The notes under the pieces are model-generated. The model worked only from the letters and a program-made list of their open reading frames with translations, was not told the origin of the DNA and searched no databases. Shown in pieces: positions 51,195 through 58,937 of a DNA stretch of 64,000 bases (positions are counted from its first letter, which is position 1; the number at the start of each line of letters is the position of its first letter). The position numbers and the translations under genes were made by a program. This DNA comes from Pandoraea norimbergensis (lineage in GTDB: Bacteria > Pseudomonadota > Gammaproteobacteria > Burkholderiales > Burkholderiaceae). Where the stretch lies: contig NZ_CP013480.3 of the NCBI RefSeq assembly GCF_001465545.3, positions 62,001 to 126,000 on the forward strand. The letters run 5' to 3'.

Positions 51195-52313
51195 ATGACA
51201 GAGACACCGGGCCACGTGCCCGCCGCACGCACCGGCGTGCAGATTCAGGAGGCGCATCGCACGTTCTTCCACGCGATGCCGAAGGTCGAACTGCACTGCC
51301 ATTTGCTGGGTGCCGTGCGTCATGACACGTTCGTCGCGCTGGCCGAGAAGTCGAAGGCCCCACTCGCGCGCGAAGAGATCGATGCGTTCTATACCCGTGG
51401 CGAGAAGCCCGTGGGCGTGCTGCGTGTGCTGCGCGCGCTCGACGAGTTTCTGCTGACCACGCCGGACGACCTGCATCGCATCGCCTACGAGTATCTGGCC
51501 GATGCCGCCGCGCACAACGTGCGCTACAGCGAGTTCTTCTGGAACCCGACGGGCACGGTGCGCACGTCGGGTATTCCGTATGTCGACGCGCAAGACGCTC
51601 TCGTCGCTGCGATTCGTGACGCCGAGCGCGACCACGGCATCGTCGGGCGTCTGATCCCGAGCATCGACCGCGAGGCCGATCCACGCGAAGCCGTCGAGAT
51701 GGTGGAGTGGATGCGTGCGCATCGCGCCGACGAAGTGATCGGCATCGGTATCGACTATCGCGAGAACGACCGTCCGCCGGAGTTCTTCTGGAAGGCGTAT
51801 CGCAACGCGCGTCTGGCGGGCTTCAAGACGACCGCGCATGCGGGGGAATTTGGCACGCCGTGGACGAACGTCGAGACGGCGGTCGAGTTGCTCAAGTGCG
51901 ATCGCATCGATCACGGCTACACCATCGTCGACGCACCGGACTTCGCGCACGAATGCGCGGAGCGCGGCATTGTCTTCACCGTGGTGCCGACCAACTCGTA
52001 TTACCTGCGCACGCTGACGCCGGAGCGCTGGGCGGAAGATCACCCGATTCGCCGTATGCCGGGGTTGGGTTTGAAGATTCACCCGAACACCGACGATCCG
52101 ACGCTGCACAAGGTCAACCCGGCACAGGCGTGGGAGTTGATGTTCAGCCATCTGGGCTTCTCGCTCGAAGACTTGCAGACGTTCATGCAGAACGGTCTCG
52201 ACGGCGCGTGGATCGACGACAGCACGCGCCGCGCATGGCGTCGTACGTTCGCCGTGGAGTTCGATACGGCGCGTCGTGCGCTGGAGGTGTCGTTGCAGGT
52301 GCCCGGCGCCTGA
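51195..52313 (+). CDS. add: Adenosine/adenine deaminase family enzyme
   Basis: A 372-residue zinc amidohydrolase that deaminates adenosine to inosine, or adenine to hypoxanthine. Metal ligands and catalytic residues are visible in KVELHCHLLGA (HxH), the AHAGE motif (KTTAHAGEFG, with the catalytic glutamate), RIDHGY and the aspartate pair NTDDPTLH. It completes a nucleoside salvage path with the hydrolase and permease. The LHCHLLGA motif in place of the usual LHxHLDG(A/S) of true adenosine deaminases is unusual, and bacterial adenine deaminases of this fold also vary here, so the substrate should be left open. ATG 51195 is used. Confidence 0.88.
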   Translation: MTETPGHVPAARTGVQIQEAHRTFFHAMPKVELHCHLLGAVRHDTFVALAEKSKAPLAREEIDAFYTRGEKPVGVLRVLRALDEFLLTTPDDLHRIAYEYLADAAAHNVRYSEFFWNPTGTVRTSGIPYVDAQDALVAAIRDAERDHGIVGRLIPSIDREADPREAVEMVEWMRAHRADEVIGIGIDYRENDRPPEFFWKAYRNARLAGFKTTAHAGEFGTPWTNVETAVELLKCDRIDHGYTIVDAPDFAHECAERGIVFTVVPTNSYYLRTLTPERWAEDHPIRRMPGLGLKIHPNTDDPTLHKVNPAQAWELMFSHLGFSLEDLQTFMQNGLDGAWIDDSTRRAWRRTFAVEFDTARRALEVSLQVPGA

Positions 52314-52346
52314 GTCACCGCTTTTCCTTGGTCTCACCCGACCATT

Positions 52347-52372
52347 TGCCGCCTTCGGGCGGCATTTTTTTT
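52347..52372 (+). terminator. Rho-independent terminator after add
   Basis: TGCCGCC, a TTCG tetraloop and GGCGGCA are followed by an eight-base T-run. It lies 34 bases past the stop. Position and structure are classic. Confidence 0.93.
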
Positions 52373-52387
52373 CCCGCAAAATCCCAA

Positions 52388-52421
52388 CAAAAAAGCCGCC
52401 GGCGTTTGCACGCTGGCGGCT
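52388..52421 (-). terminator. Rho-independent terminator after the DUF4148 gene
   Basis: On the minus strand AGCCGCCAGCG, a six-base loop and CGCCGGCGGCT are followed by a T-run (six or more). It lies 47 bases past the DUF4148 gene stop. Confidence 0.9.
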
Positions 52422-52467
52422 TCGCATCGCTTGGGGACGATGCGCGGGCAACGATCCAACCGGTGAA

Positions 52468-52785
52468 TTACGAGTGGTTGTCCGGGTCGACCAGATTGCG
52501 GTCGTTCAACTGGGCGCGTACGTCGGCGCGCGTGATACCGCTGGCCGGGGCTGCCTTGTTGTCCTGAATCTGTGCGGTCAACGGCGTGCCGGTTTCCACT
52601 TGATTGAGTTGACCGTCGGCGCGAGCTTGGGCAATTTCGCTGCGCACTTCAGCACGCGACACGTCGCTTTGGCCGGCGAGTTGTTGCGTGTCGCCGATCG
52701 AATTGTCGTAACGAGCGTCGGCGAAAGCAGAGGCCGACACGAATGCAGTAGCAGCGACAACAGCAGCAAGGATACGGGTGTTCAT
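52468..52785 (-). CDS. DUF4148 domain exported protein
   Basis: A 105-residue exported protein. A signal peptide (MNTRILAAVVAATAFVSASAFA, cleavage after AFA) precedes a small mature domain with two repeated helices that read SRAEVRSEIAQARADGQLNQVE and TRADVRAQLNDRNLVDP. The (T/S)RA(E/D)VR pattern is the DUF4148 hallmark, common in multiple copies in Burkholderia genomes and of unknown function. ATG 52785 is used because of its clear signal peptide. Single-gene transcript with its own terminator. The 413 bases upstream contain no gene on this strand. Confidence 0.85.
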   Translation of the reverse strand: MNTRILAAVVAATAFVSASAFADARYDNSIGDTQQLAGQSDVSRAEVRSEIAQARADGQLNQVETGTPLTAQIQDNKAAPASGITRADVRAQLNDRNLVDPDNHS

Positions 52786-53198
52786 GGTGATACTCCTGTC
52801 AATTGATTGTGTTCTTTCGTGTTCAGCTAGCGTTCGGGGCATTTCCGCGGTTTTGCTGCACTGCGGTGTCCGTCGCGTTGGCATGAGATGAATCTTAGGG
52901 ATAACCCGTGGTTTTTTCGCAACTGAGCGTCCACAAAACACAACCAATCGTCTGATTCGAAAAATCTATTGAAAATCAACGGTCTGGCGCCGATATAAGG
53001 GGTATATGGCTGTGCGCTGACCGGGTTTGGGCGGGGATTTGGCGGGAAATGCCGCTTTGCGCAACAACCTGTCTCATGCAATGGGGTTTATTGCTACGCG
53101 TGTCAGCAGTAGAGTAACAATCATGAAGTCTGGCCGACGTCGTGGTTCGCAAGGTGCGCCGCACCGCGGACGATGTTGGCCCGTACAGGAGCATAAAA
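52786..53198. other. Divergent intergenic region between DUF4148 and the small membrane protein gene
   Basis: About 413 bases with no convincing gene. It should carry promoters in both directions. A possible promoter for the small gene is TTGCTA (53091-53096) with TAACAA (53115-53120), 18 bases apart, which is weak. Confidence 0.5.
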
Positions 53199-53324
53199 AT
53201 GGCTGCCCTCGGTTCTTTCCTCTTGCTGGCGAGTGCTTCGTTGCTCACCGCCGTGTATTTGCGCAGCCGCCAGGAACGTGCCAACCGCTCGCGTCGTCAG
53301 GCAGTGCGTATTACGCGTCGTTGA
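53199..53324 (+). CDS. Small single-span membrane protein, 41 residues
   Basis: A 41-residue protein. The first half is one hydrophobic segment (LGSFLLLASASLLTAVYL), and the second half is strongly basic (RSRQERANRSRRQAVRITRR), so it should sit in the inner membrane with its C-terminus in the cytoplasm. AGGAG at 53187-53191 is seven bases before ATG 53199, which supports translation. I know no family for it. Possible roles include binding a partner membrane protein or nucleic acid; none is supported. It stands alone between the DUF4148 gene and the Gln-rich protein gene. Confidence 0.6.
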   Translation: MAALGSFLLLASASLLTAVYLRSRQERANRSRRQAVRITRR

Positions 53325-53653
53325 TTGCCGAGGTATTGGCGTAACGCCGATCGCCACGCAGTTGCGAAGCTGCTGTGGCGTAGATGGGTGTAACCGGTTG
53401 ATCCGACCGATGGGATATTGCGCGAGCCTTAGCTCGCGCGGGGTTCATGCAGCGTGAACCCTTTGCCGATGCCTCGCGATGGCTGGCAATGGTTTGGCAA
53501 GCGCGACCAATCGCTTCAACAACTCCCCGATTATTTCATTTTCAGCAATGCGTCCTTCTCCGGGACCGCGTTTTTCTCATGCGTGCGCGAGCGTAGATTG
53601 GCGGCAATGGTGGCGCCCGTCGTGGACGTCGCTTCCGACAGGAGAAATGGAAA
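53325..53653. other. Intergenic region with two adjacent hairpins
   Basis: About 329 bases without a convincing gene. It contains two tight hairpins at 53420-53461 and the promoter region of the Gln-rich protein gene. The frames seen here lack ribosome sites. Confidence 0.5.
53420..53461 (+). repeat. Two back-to-back hairpins
   Basis: GCGCGAGC-CTTA-GCTCGCGC (53420-53439) is followed after one base by GGGTTCA, a seven-base loop and TGAACCC (53441-53461), then TTTG. Each stem is perfect. They could end the small-protein transcript or be part of a small RNA. Confidence 0.6.
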
Positions 53654-53893
53654 ATGAAACACGCTCTGATCGCTTCGGCCTTTGCTGCCGCCGTGCTGAC
53701 CGTTGGCGCTGCCCAAGCTGCCGAAAACACGCAATCGCAACAAGCGCAGCCGCAACAAACGCAAGCTCAGGTGCAGGTGCAGCAACAAGCCCAGCCGGGT
53801 CCTGTTGCCGCCCAACAAACCACGACCGTGGCACCGGTGTATGAAGTGCCGGGTCGCGTGAACCGCGCCGGTTCGATCTACTTCGGTCAGTAA
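53654..53893 (+). CDS. Gln-rich small exported protein
   Basis: A 79-residue protein with a signal peptide (MKHALIASAFAAAVLTVGAAQA, cleavage near residue 22) and a mature part of about 57 residues dominated by Gln, Ala, Pro and Val (QQAQPQQTQAQVQVQQQAQPG) ending in the more ordered VYEVPGRVNRAGSIYFGQ. The Gln-rich middle should be unstructured; the tail may be a functional motif. AGGAG precedes ATG 53654. I recognise no family. Its last seven bases overlap the end of the convergent MHS transporter gene. Confidence 0.7.
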   Translation: MKHALIASAFAAAVLTVGAAQAAENTQSQQAQPQQTQAQVQVQQQAQPGPVAAQQTTTVAPVYEVPGRVNRAGSIYFGQ

Positions 53894-55194
53894 GTCTTCT
53901 TCATCGCCGCGGCGCACGCGGCGGAGAGGCACCCGACGGCGACCACATAGACCGCGATCCACCACGGTTTGTGGCCGCCGTATTCGAGCAGCGTGGCCGC
54001 CACCAGCGGCGTGATCGAGCTCGAAACAATCCCCGACACCTGATACACCACCGAGATACCCGTGTAACGCACGCGCGTATCGAACAGTTCGCAGAACATC
54101 GAGGCTTCCGGCCCGTAGACGAACGCGTACACCACGCCCAGCGGCAAGATCACCGCGAGCGACACCCACCAGATGTTTGTCGAGTAGTGCATGACGGCCA
54201 GCGCCGGAATCGACGACAACCCGCACGCCATCGCCCCCCAGCCGAACACGCGACGGCGCCCCACCCGATCGGACAGCTTCGATGCGTAGGGAATCGTCAC
54301 GACGAGCACCAATGCGGCTAGCGTGACTGCCACCAGCACGGGTGTTTTCGGGAAGTGCAGCGTCCCCACCAGATAGGAAATCGCGAACACGGCGTAGACG
54401 TTGAACACGACGCCGTCGATGTAGCGCGCCCCCCAGCCGAGCAGCACGTTGCGACGGTAATCCCGCGCAATCTCCTTGAGCGGCACGTGCGCCACGTGCT
54501 GGCTGTCCTTGATGCGCGCAAACTCGGGCGTCTCGAGCACCTTCAGCCGGATGAACATGCCCACGGCCACCAGCACGAGACTGAGCATGAAGGCGAGCCG
54601 CCAGCCCCACGACATGAACTGCGCATCGGTCAGCGTCGACGAGAGCAAGGCCACGACACCGGTCGACAGGCACAACCCGACAGCCAGCCCGATCTGCGGG
54701 TAGGCCGCAAACTGGCCGCGCTTGTCGCGGGGGGCGTACTCGAAGGCCATCAGTACCGCGCCGCCCCATTCGCCACCCAGCCCGATGCCTTGCAACAGGC
54801 GCAGGAAAAGCAGGATCAAGGGTGCGGCGATGCCAATGCTTTCGTAGCTCGGCACCAGCCCGACCAGAAAGGTCGATACCCCCATGATGGTGAGCGTGAT
54901 GATGAGCAGTGGCTTGCGCCCGATTTTGTCGCCGAAGTGACCGAACAGAATGCCGCCGAGCGGGCGGGTGGCGAAGCCCACTGCGTAGACGGTATAGGCC
55001 AGTGCGGTGGCGATGAAGGCATCGCCGCTGGGGAAGAAGAGCTTGTTGAAGACGAGTCCTGTGACAGTGCCGTACAGGAAGAAGTCATACCATTCGACGG
55101 TCGTGCCGATCAGGCTGGCAAGCGCGACCGTACGCACTGCCTTTTCGGCAGAGACGGTATCGCTGTTGCCGATCCCGGTGAGAACCTGTTCCAT
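53887..55194 (-). CDS. MFS transporter, metabolite:H+ symporter (MHS) type
   Basis: A 435-residue 12-span inner-membrane proton symporter of the MHS subfamily (ProP, ShiA, KgtP, citrate/dicarboxylate relatives). TVEWYDFFLYGTVTGLVFNKLFFPSG opens the protein, and FATRPLGGILFGHFGDKIGRKPLL is the loop 2-3 signature. GIGLGGEWGGAVLMAFEYAPRDKRGQ is the span 4-5 block. AGGAGG lies three to nine bases before ATG 55194. The substrate is not readable; neighbours are an iron-dependent alcohol dehydrogenase and a LysR regulator, so a carboxylate or phosphonate-like carbon source is plausible. The gene converges on the Gln-rich protein gene with a seven-base overlap. Confidence 0.88.
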   Translation of the reverse strand: MEQVLTGIGNSDTVSAEKAVRTVALASLIGTTVEWYDFFLYGTVTGLVFNKLFFPSGDAFIATALAYTVYAVGFATRPLGGILFGHFGDKIGRKPLLIITLTIMGVSTFLVGLVPSYESIGIAAPLILLFLRLLQGIGLGGEWGGAVLMAFEYAPRDKRGQFAAYPQIGLAVGLCLSTGVVALLSSTLTDAQFMSWGWRLAFMLSLVLVAVGMFIRLKVLETPEFARIKDSQHVAHVPLKEIARDYRRNVLLGWGARYIDGVVFNVYAVFAISYLVGTLHFPKTPVLVAVTLAALVLVVTIPYASKLSDRVGRRRVFGWGAMACGLSSIPALAVMHYSTNIWWVSLAVILPLGVVYAFVYGPEASMFCELFDTRVRYTGISVVYQVSGIVSSSITPLVAATLLEYGGHKPWWIAVYVVAVGCLSAACAAAMKKTY

Positions 55195-55486
55195 TGCGCC
55201 TCCTGTTGATGCGCCGCGCCGTGGCGGCGCGCTGCGACGCTCCGGTCTGCGCCGGGGCGTCTGTCTCCATGGTTGTCTCGTGACCGCGCGTTGGACCGGC
55301 GGCTGTTTTTTCGATAATGGCTGTTGCGGGGACTGCGGATAAGTCTCGGAAATGCCTAGGTAAGCTCAAGCGAAGCGACGCTGCAAATGGCCACGCGCCG
55401 GTACTTCAGGACTTCAGGACGACAGCGACAAACTTCGGTGGCTCGCCGCGCGCAGTGCCGCACGGCGATGAAAGAACGCAGGCCGC
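55195..55486. other. Intergenic region between the MHS transporter and the alcohol dehydrogenase
   Basis: About 292 bases with no gene that I can support. It probably contains the MHS promoter on the minus strand. I see no clear hairpin or operator. Confidence 0.45.
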
Positions 55487-56593
55487 TCAGGCCGTCGCCC
55501 CGATGAAGTTGCGACCGCGCGGGCCGTTGAGTGCGGCGGCGATCATTGCCGTCGATTCGGGCTCGGTCACTCCATAGGCGGCGAATTCCGTCGCCACCCC
55601 CAGATCGTTCAGAAACGCCGTGAGCTTTTCGGGTGCACCGGCGATATCGCCGTCGAACACTTGCGCAAGTACGGCGTCGCGGTCCGAGCGCCGGCCGATC
55701 GCCAGCCGCATCACGGCCGGCAGCGTGAACGAGCACGCAATGCCATGCGGCAGCCCGTGGCGAATCGTCATGTCGTAAGAAATCGAATGGGCGAGCGCCG
55801 TCTTCGTGTTCGAGAACGCCATGCCCGCCTGCAATGCGGCGAGCGCAGCGGCGCGGCGCAGGTCGATATCGCCCGGCGACGCCATGAGCTGCGGCAGCAC
55901 GCGCATCATGTCGCGCGCTGCGGTGACCGCGAAGGTGTCCGAGATGGGATTCGCGTTGACGTTCCAGATCGCTTCCAGCGCATGCGAGAGCGCATCGAGA
56001 CCGCTTTGCAACGTCACAGAGCGGGGCAGCGAGCGAGTGAGCCGGGGATCGACGATGGCGGCTTCCGGCCACGTCTCGGGCAAATGCAGCGAGTATTTCT
56101 TACGCTTCACGTGCCGGTCCCAGAGCGTGGCCCACGGCGTGACTTCGCTGCCGGTGCCTGCCGTTGTGGGGATGGTGATGAGCCGCTTGGTGCGCGTGGG
56201 CTTGAAGGTGCCGCCCGCATCGAGCGCATCGACCAGCGTGCTGAAGCGGTCGTCGTCACCGGCGACCATCAACAACTTGGCCGTGTCGAGCGCGCTGCCG
56301 CCACCGAGTGCCACGATCACCTCGCACTGTCCGTAGCGGCGCCAGAAGTCGCCGTACATCGGTGCCAGTTCGCGCACGTCGGGGTTCGGGCTCACCTGAT
56401 CGATCACGCCGGCAAGCTGGCCGCCGAGCAGGGCTTCGACCTGCCCCGTCATGCCCAGCGCCCGGGCTTCGGGCATGGTGACCAGCACAACGCGGCGCTG
56501 GCCGACCAGGGCCGGCAACTGGGCGAGGGCGCCGTCGCCGAAGTGGACGTTGACCGGGTTGTGAAAGCTAAGAATGCGCGAACGTTCAGTCAT
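55487..56593 (-). CDS. Iron-containing alcohol dehydrogenase (group III)
   Basis: A 368-residue NAD(P)-dependent alcohol dehydrogenase of the group III (iron/zinc) family. VALGGGSALDTAKLL at about residue 92 binds the cofactor, and TIPTTAGTGSEVTPWATLWD follows. Metal ligands are in the D/H segments SGLDALSHALEAIWN and YDMTIRHGLPHG. The N-terminal NPVNVHFGDGALAQLP is typical of maleylacetate reductase- and phosphonoacetaldehyde reductase-like members, and I think one of these or a related aldehyde reductase is likely. ATG 56593 is chosen; the frame is open to 56704. It is divergent from a LysR gene and is followed by the MHS transporter on the same strand, 292 bases away, which suggests joint control. 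Confidence 0.85.
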   Translation of the reverse strand: MTERSRILSFHNPVNVHFGDGALAQLPALVGQRRVVLVTMPEARALGMTGQVEALLGGQLAGVIDQVSPNPDVRELAPMYGDFWRRYGQCEVIVALGGGSALDTAKLLMVAGDDDRFSTLVDALDAGGTFKPTRTKRLITIPTTAGTGSEVTPWATLWDRHVKRKKYSLHLPETWPEAAIVDPRLTRSLPRSVTLQSGLDALSHALEAIWNVNANPISDTFAVTAARDMMRVLPQLMASPGDIDLRRAAALAALQAGMAFSNTKTALAHSISYDMTIRHGLPHGIACSFTLPAVMRLAIGRRSDRDAVLAQVFDGDIAGAPEKLTAFLNDLGVATEFAAYGVTEPESTAMIAAALNGPRGRNFIGATA

Positions 56594-56758
56594 GGCGGAT
56601 GGCGGGGACGATGCCGCGTTTGCCGCTTCGCACCCGGCGAAGCGAACGGTTGGCGAAAGATTGAGCTGGATTATGGTGAGCGCCGTCCTATACTTCCAAT
56701 TCACATTTTTTCGCCAACCTATTGGTAAAACCTATACCTCGTCACGGGAGCGTCATCG
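56594..56758. promoter_or_regulatory. Divergent control region of the dehydrogenase and LysR genes
   Basis: A 165-base shared region in which AACCTAT occurs twice (56716 and 56729) around TTGGTAAAA, a possible LysR contact site. It has no strong hexamer pair that I can fix. Confidence 0.4.
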
Positions 56759-57622
56759 ATGCGGATTACCCAATTGCGTTCGTTCCATGCCGTGGCGCAT
56801 CACGGCAGCGTGACGCGCGCGGCGCAGGCATTGCATGTGAGTCAGCCGACGATGACGACGCAGATTCGCGCGTTGGAAGAGACTTACGGCATCGAGTTGT
56901 TTTATCGGCACGGTCGCGGATTGACGCTGACGCCAACGGGCAAGGCGCTGTATTCGGTGAGCCTGCGCATCTTTGCGGACGAGGCGGAAGCGCTTGGTCT
57001 GCTCAAGGAGCATGGCGGGCTGAGAACGGGGGAGTTACGTCTCGGTGCGGTGGGACCGCATCACGCGATGGAGATCGTGGCGGCGTTTCGGCCGCGTTAT
57101 CCGGGCATTGCCATTTCGATGCGTGCGGGTAACTCGGAGGAAATGATCGACGGCCTGCTCGCGTATCGCACGGATGTTGCGGTGCTGGCGCGTTATCAGG
57201 ATGACACGCGCCTGCACGCTGTGCCGTACCGCACGCATCCGGTGGTGTTGCTGGTGCCACGGGGTCACCGGTTTGCGCGGCGTCGCAGTGTGAAGCTGGC
57301 GGAACTGGCGGGCGAGTCGATGCTGATGCGCGAACCGGGGTCGACGACGCGTCACGCGCTGGAGGCGGCGCTTGCCTCGGCGGGCGTGGTGCCGGACGTT
57401 TCGATGGAAATCGGCAGCCGCGAGGCGATTCGCGAAGCGGTGATTCTCGGGCTGGGCATCGCGGCGGTGTCAGCGCGCGAGCACATTCCCGATGAGCGGC
57501 TGGCAGTGGTGTCGATCAGCGACGCCAAAGTGGAAACAACCACCGTGGTGGTGTGCCTCGCAGAGCGCCGTGAGTCGCGCATGATCGCGGCGTTTTTGGA
57601 TGTTGTTGCCGGGATGGTATGA
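56759..57622 (+). CDS. LysR family transcriptional regulator
   Basis: A 287-residue LysR-type regulator of normal length. The winged helix is [59 protein letters not shown] (residues 6-64), and the co-inducer domain follows from about residue 90. It is divergent from the iron-type alcohol dehydrogenase. Regulators with this arrangement usually activate the divergent gene when the pathway substrate is present. LysR relatives of this short type occur in phosphonate clusters, but I cannot show this here. ATG 56759 has GGGAG about nine bases upstream. Its stop lies just before the direct repeat of the Fic gene. Confidence 0.9.
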   Translation: MRITQLRSFHAVAHHGSVTRAAQALHVSQPTMTTQIRALEETYGIELFYRHGRGLTLTPTGKALYSVSLRIFADEAEALGLLKEHGGLRTGELRLGAVGPHHAMEIVAAFRPRYPGIAISMRAGNSEEMIDGLLAYRTDVAVLARYQDDTRLHAVPYRTHPVVLLVPRGHRFARRRSVKLAELAGESMLMREPGSTTRHALEAALASAGVVPDVSMEIGSREAIREAVILGLGIAAVSAREHIPDERLAVVSISDAKVETTTVVVCLAERRESRMIAAFLDVVAGMV

Positions 57623-57628
57623 CGCGCT

Positions 57629-57736
57629 TGCGGTGAATGTCGGGTGTAATCGCCGCAGAATATGCGGTGATTAATTTGCCCCTGCGGTGAATCCTCGCCA
57701 TAATCGCCGCATGGAACGCGGTGATTGGCTCTATCT
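57629..57736. repeat. 54-bp direct repeat, two copies, covering the Fic gene start
   Basis: Copy one is 57629-57682 and copy two 57683-57736. Each contains TGCGGTGAAT, an eight-base spacer, TAATCGCCGCA, four bases, then GCGGTGATT; the spacers differ. GCGGTGATT and AATCGCCGC are near-inverse half-sites, so there are six half-sites in all. The second copy spans ATG 57711. Binding here would block both transcription and translation start of the Fic gene. Confidence 0.8.
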
Positions 57737-58826
57737 CTGGCAGGCCCCCGAATGGCCGGCAATGCGCTACGACATGGCAATGCTGGCGCGTCCGCTTGCG
57801 CGTGTCAGTCGCGCGCAGGGGCGCTTGTCTGGCCGCATGGCGGATGTCGGGATGTCTTTGCGGGACGAAGCCAGTCTGGCGGCGCTCACAGAGGACGTGC
57901 TCAAGACCAGCGCCATCGAAGGCGAGCAACTCGACCCGGCGTCGGTGCGTTCGTCCATCGCGCATCGCCTCGGTGTTGATATCGACGCCCTCGCGCCCGT
58001 GGATCGCCATGTCGAGGGGGTTGTGGAGATGATTCTCGATGCGACACAGCGTAGTGCCGAGCCGGTCACGCGAGAGCGTCTCTTCGGCTGGCACGCGTCG
58101 CTCTTTCCGACCGGTTACTCGGGGATGTCGCGCATCGCCGTAGCGAGCTGGCGCGACGATGCCAGCGGCGCCATGCAGGTGGTCTCCGGCTCGCACCACC
58201 GGCAGCGTGTGCATTTCGAGGCACCCCCCGCTGCAAGACTGGACGAGGAGATGACACGCTTTCTCGGCTGGGTGAATCATGAGTCGGACGAACTCGCTCT
58301 GATCAAGGCGGGCCTCGCCCATTTCTGGTTTGTGACGCTGCATCCCTTCGATGATGGCAACGGCCGAATCGCGCGGGCGATCGGTGATTTGCTGCTCGCG
58401 CGCGGCGATGGCAGTCCGCAACGCTTCTACAGTCTGTCGGCGCAGATTCAGCGTGAGCGCAAGGGCTACTACGAAATTCTCGAGCGAACCCAAAAGGGCA
58501 CGTTGGATGTCACGGCGTGGCTGCTATGGTTCTACGACGCACTGGAGCGTGCCATCGAGCAAGCCGACAAGACGCTTGATGCGGTACTTCGCAAGGCGCA
58601 TCTGTGGCAGCAATGGGCGACGTTGTCACTCAACGCTCGTCAGATCAAAGTGCTCAATAGCCTGCTCGACGATTTCGATGGCAAGCTTACGAACGCCAAA
58701 TGGGCGGCACTTGCCAAGTGTTCGCCGGACACCGCGCTACGCGACATGACAGAATTGCTCGATCACGGCGTGCTGCGTAAAGGCAGTGGGGCTGGGCGCA
58801 ATACGTCCTACGAGTTGGCCGACTAA
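57711..58826 (+). CDS. fic: Fic family AMP-transferase with wHTH domain
   Basis: A 371-residue protein. The Fic motif HPFDDGNGRIARA starts at H211 with the catalytic histidine and nucleotide-binding Asp/Asn/Arg. An N-terminal inhibitory motif T66-S-A-I-E70-G71 matches (S/T)xxxE(G/N), so this is a class II enzyme that inhibits itself. The N-terminal part (residues 1-100) is the DUF4172-type domain found in such proteins. A C-terminal winged helix (LNARQIKVLNSLLDDFDGKLTNAKWAALAKCSPDTALRDMTELLDHGVLRK) suggests DNA binding and autoregulation. It would add AMP from ATP to a target hydroxyl. ATG 57711 is used; GTG 57687 is an alternative. No separate antitoxin gene is seen. Confidence 0.9.
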   Translation: MERGDWLYLWQAPEWPAMRYDMAMLARPLARVSRAQGRLSGRMADVGMSLRDEASLAALTEDVLKTSAIEGEQLDPASVRSSIAHRLGVDIDALAPVDRHVEGVVEMILDATQRSAEPVTRERLFGWHASLFPTGYSGMSRIAVASWRDDASGAMQVVSGSHHRQRVHFEAPPAARLDEEMTRFLGWVNHESDELALIKAGLAHFWFVTLHPFDDGNGRIARAIGDLLLARGDGSPQRFYSLSAQIQRERKGYYEILERTQKGTLDVTAWLLWFYDALERAIEQADKTLDAVLRKAHLWQQWATLSLNARQIKVLNSLLDDFDGKLTNAKWAALAKCSPDTALRDMTELLDHGVLRKGSGAGRNTSYELAD

Positions 58827-58937
58827 CATGCGTCCTCACGCGCGACACACGCGTCAACGACAAAAACCGGCACGTCGCTAGCGACAGCACCCTCTGGTCA
58901 ATGGCATCACCCTCTCCCGTTTGACTTGGAGAAGATG

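Noticed and set aside
57600..57740. The Fic-gene repeats as a CRISPR array or attachment site
   Set aside because: Only two long imperfect copies without spacers of constant size and no cas gene or integrase. An operator is the better reading.
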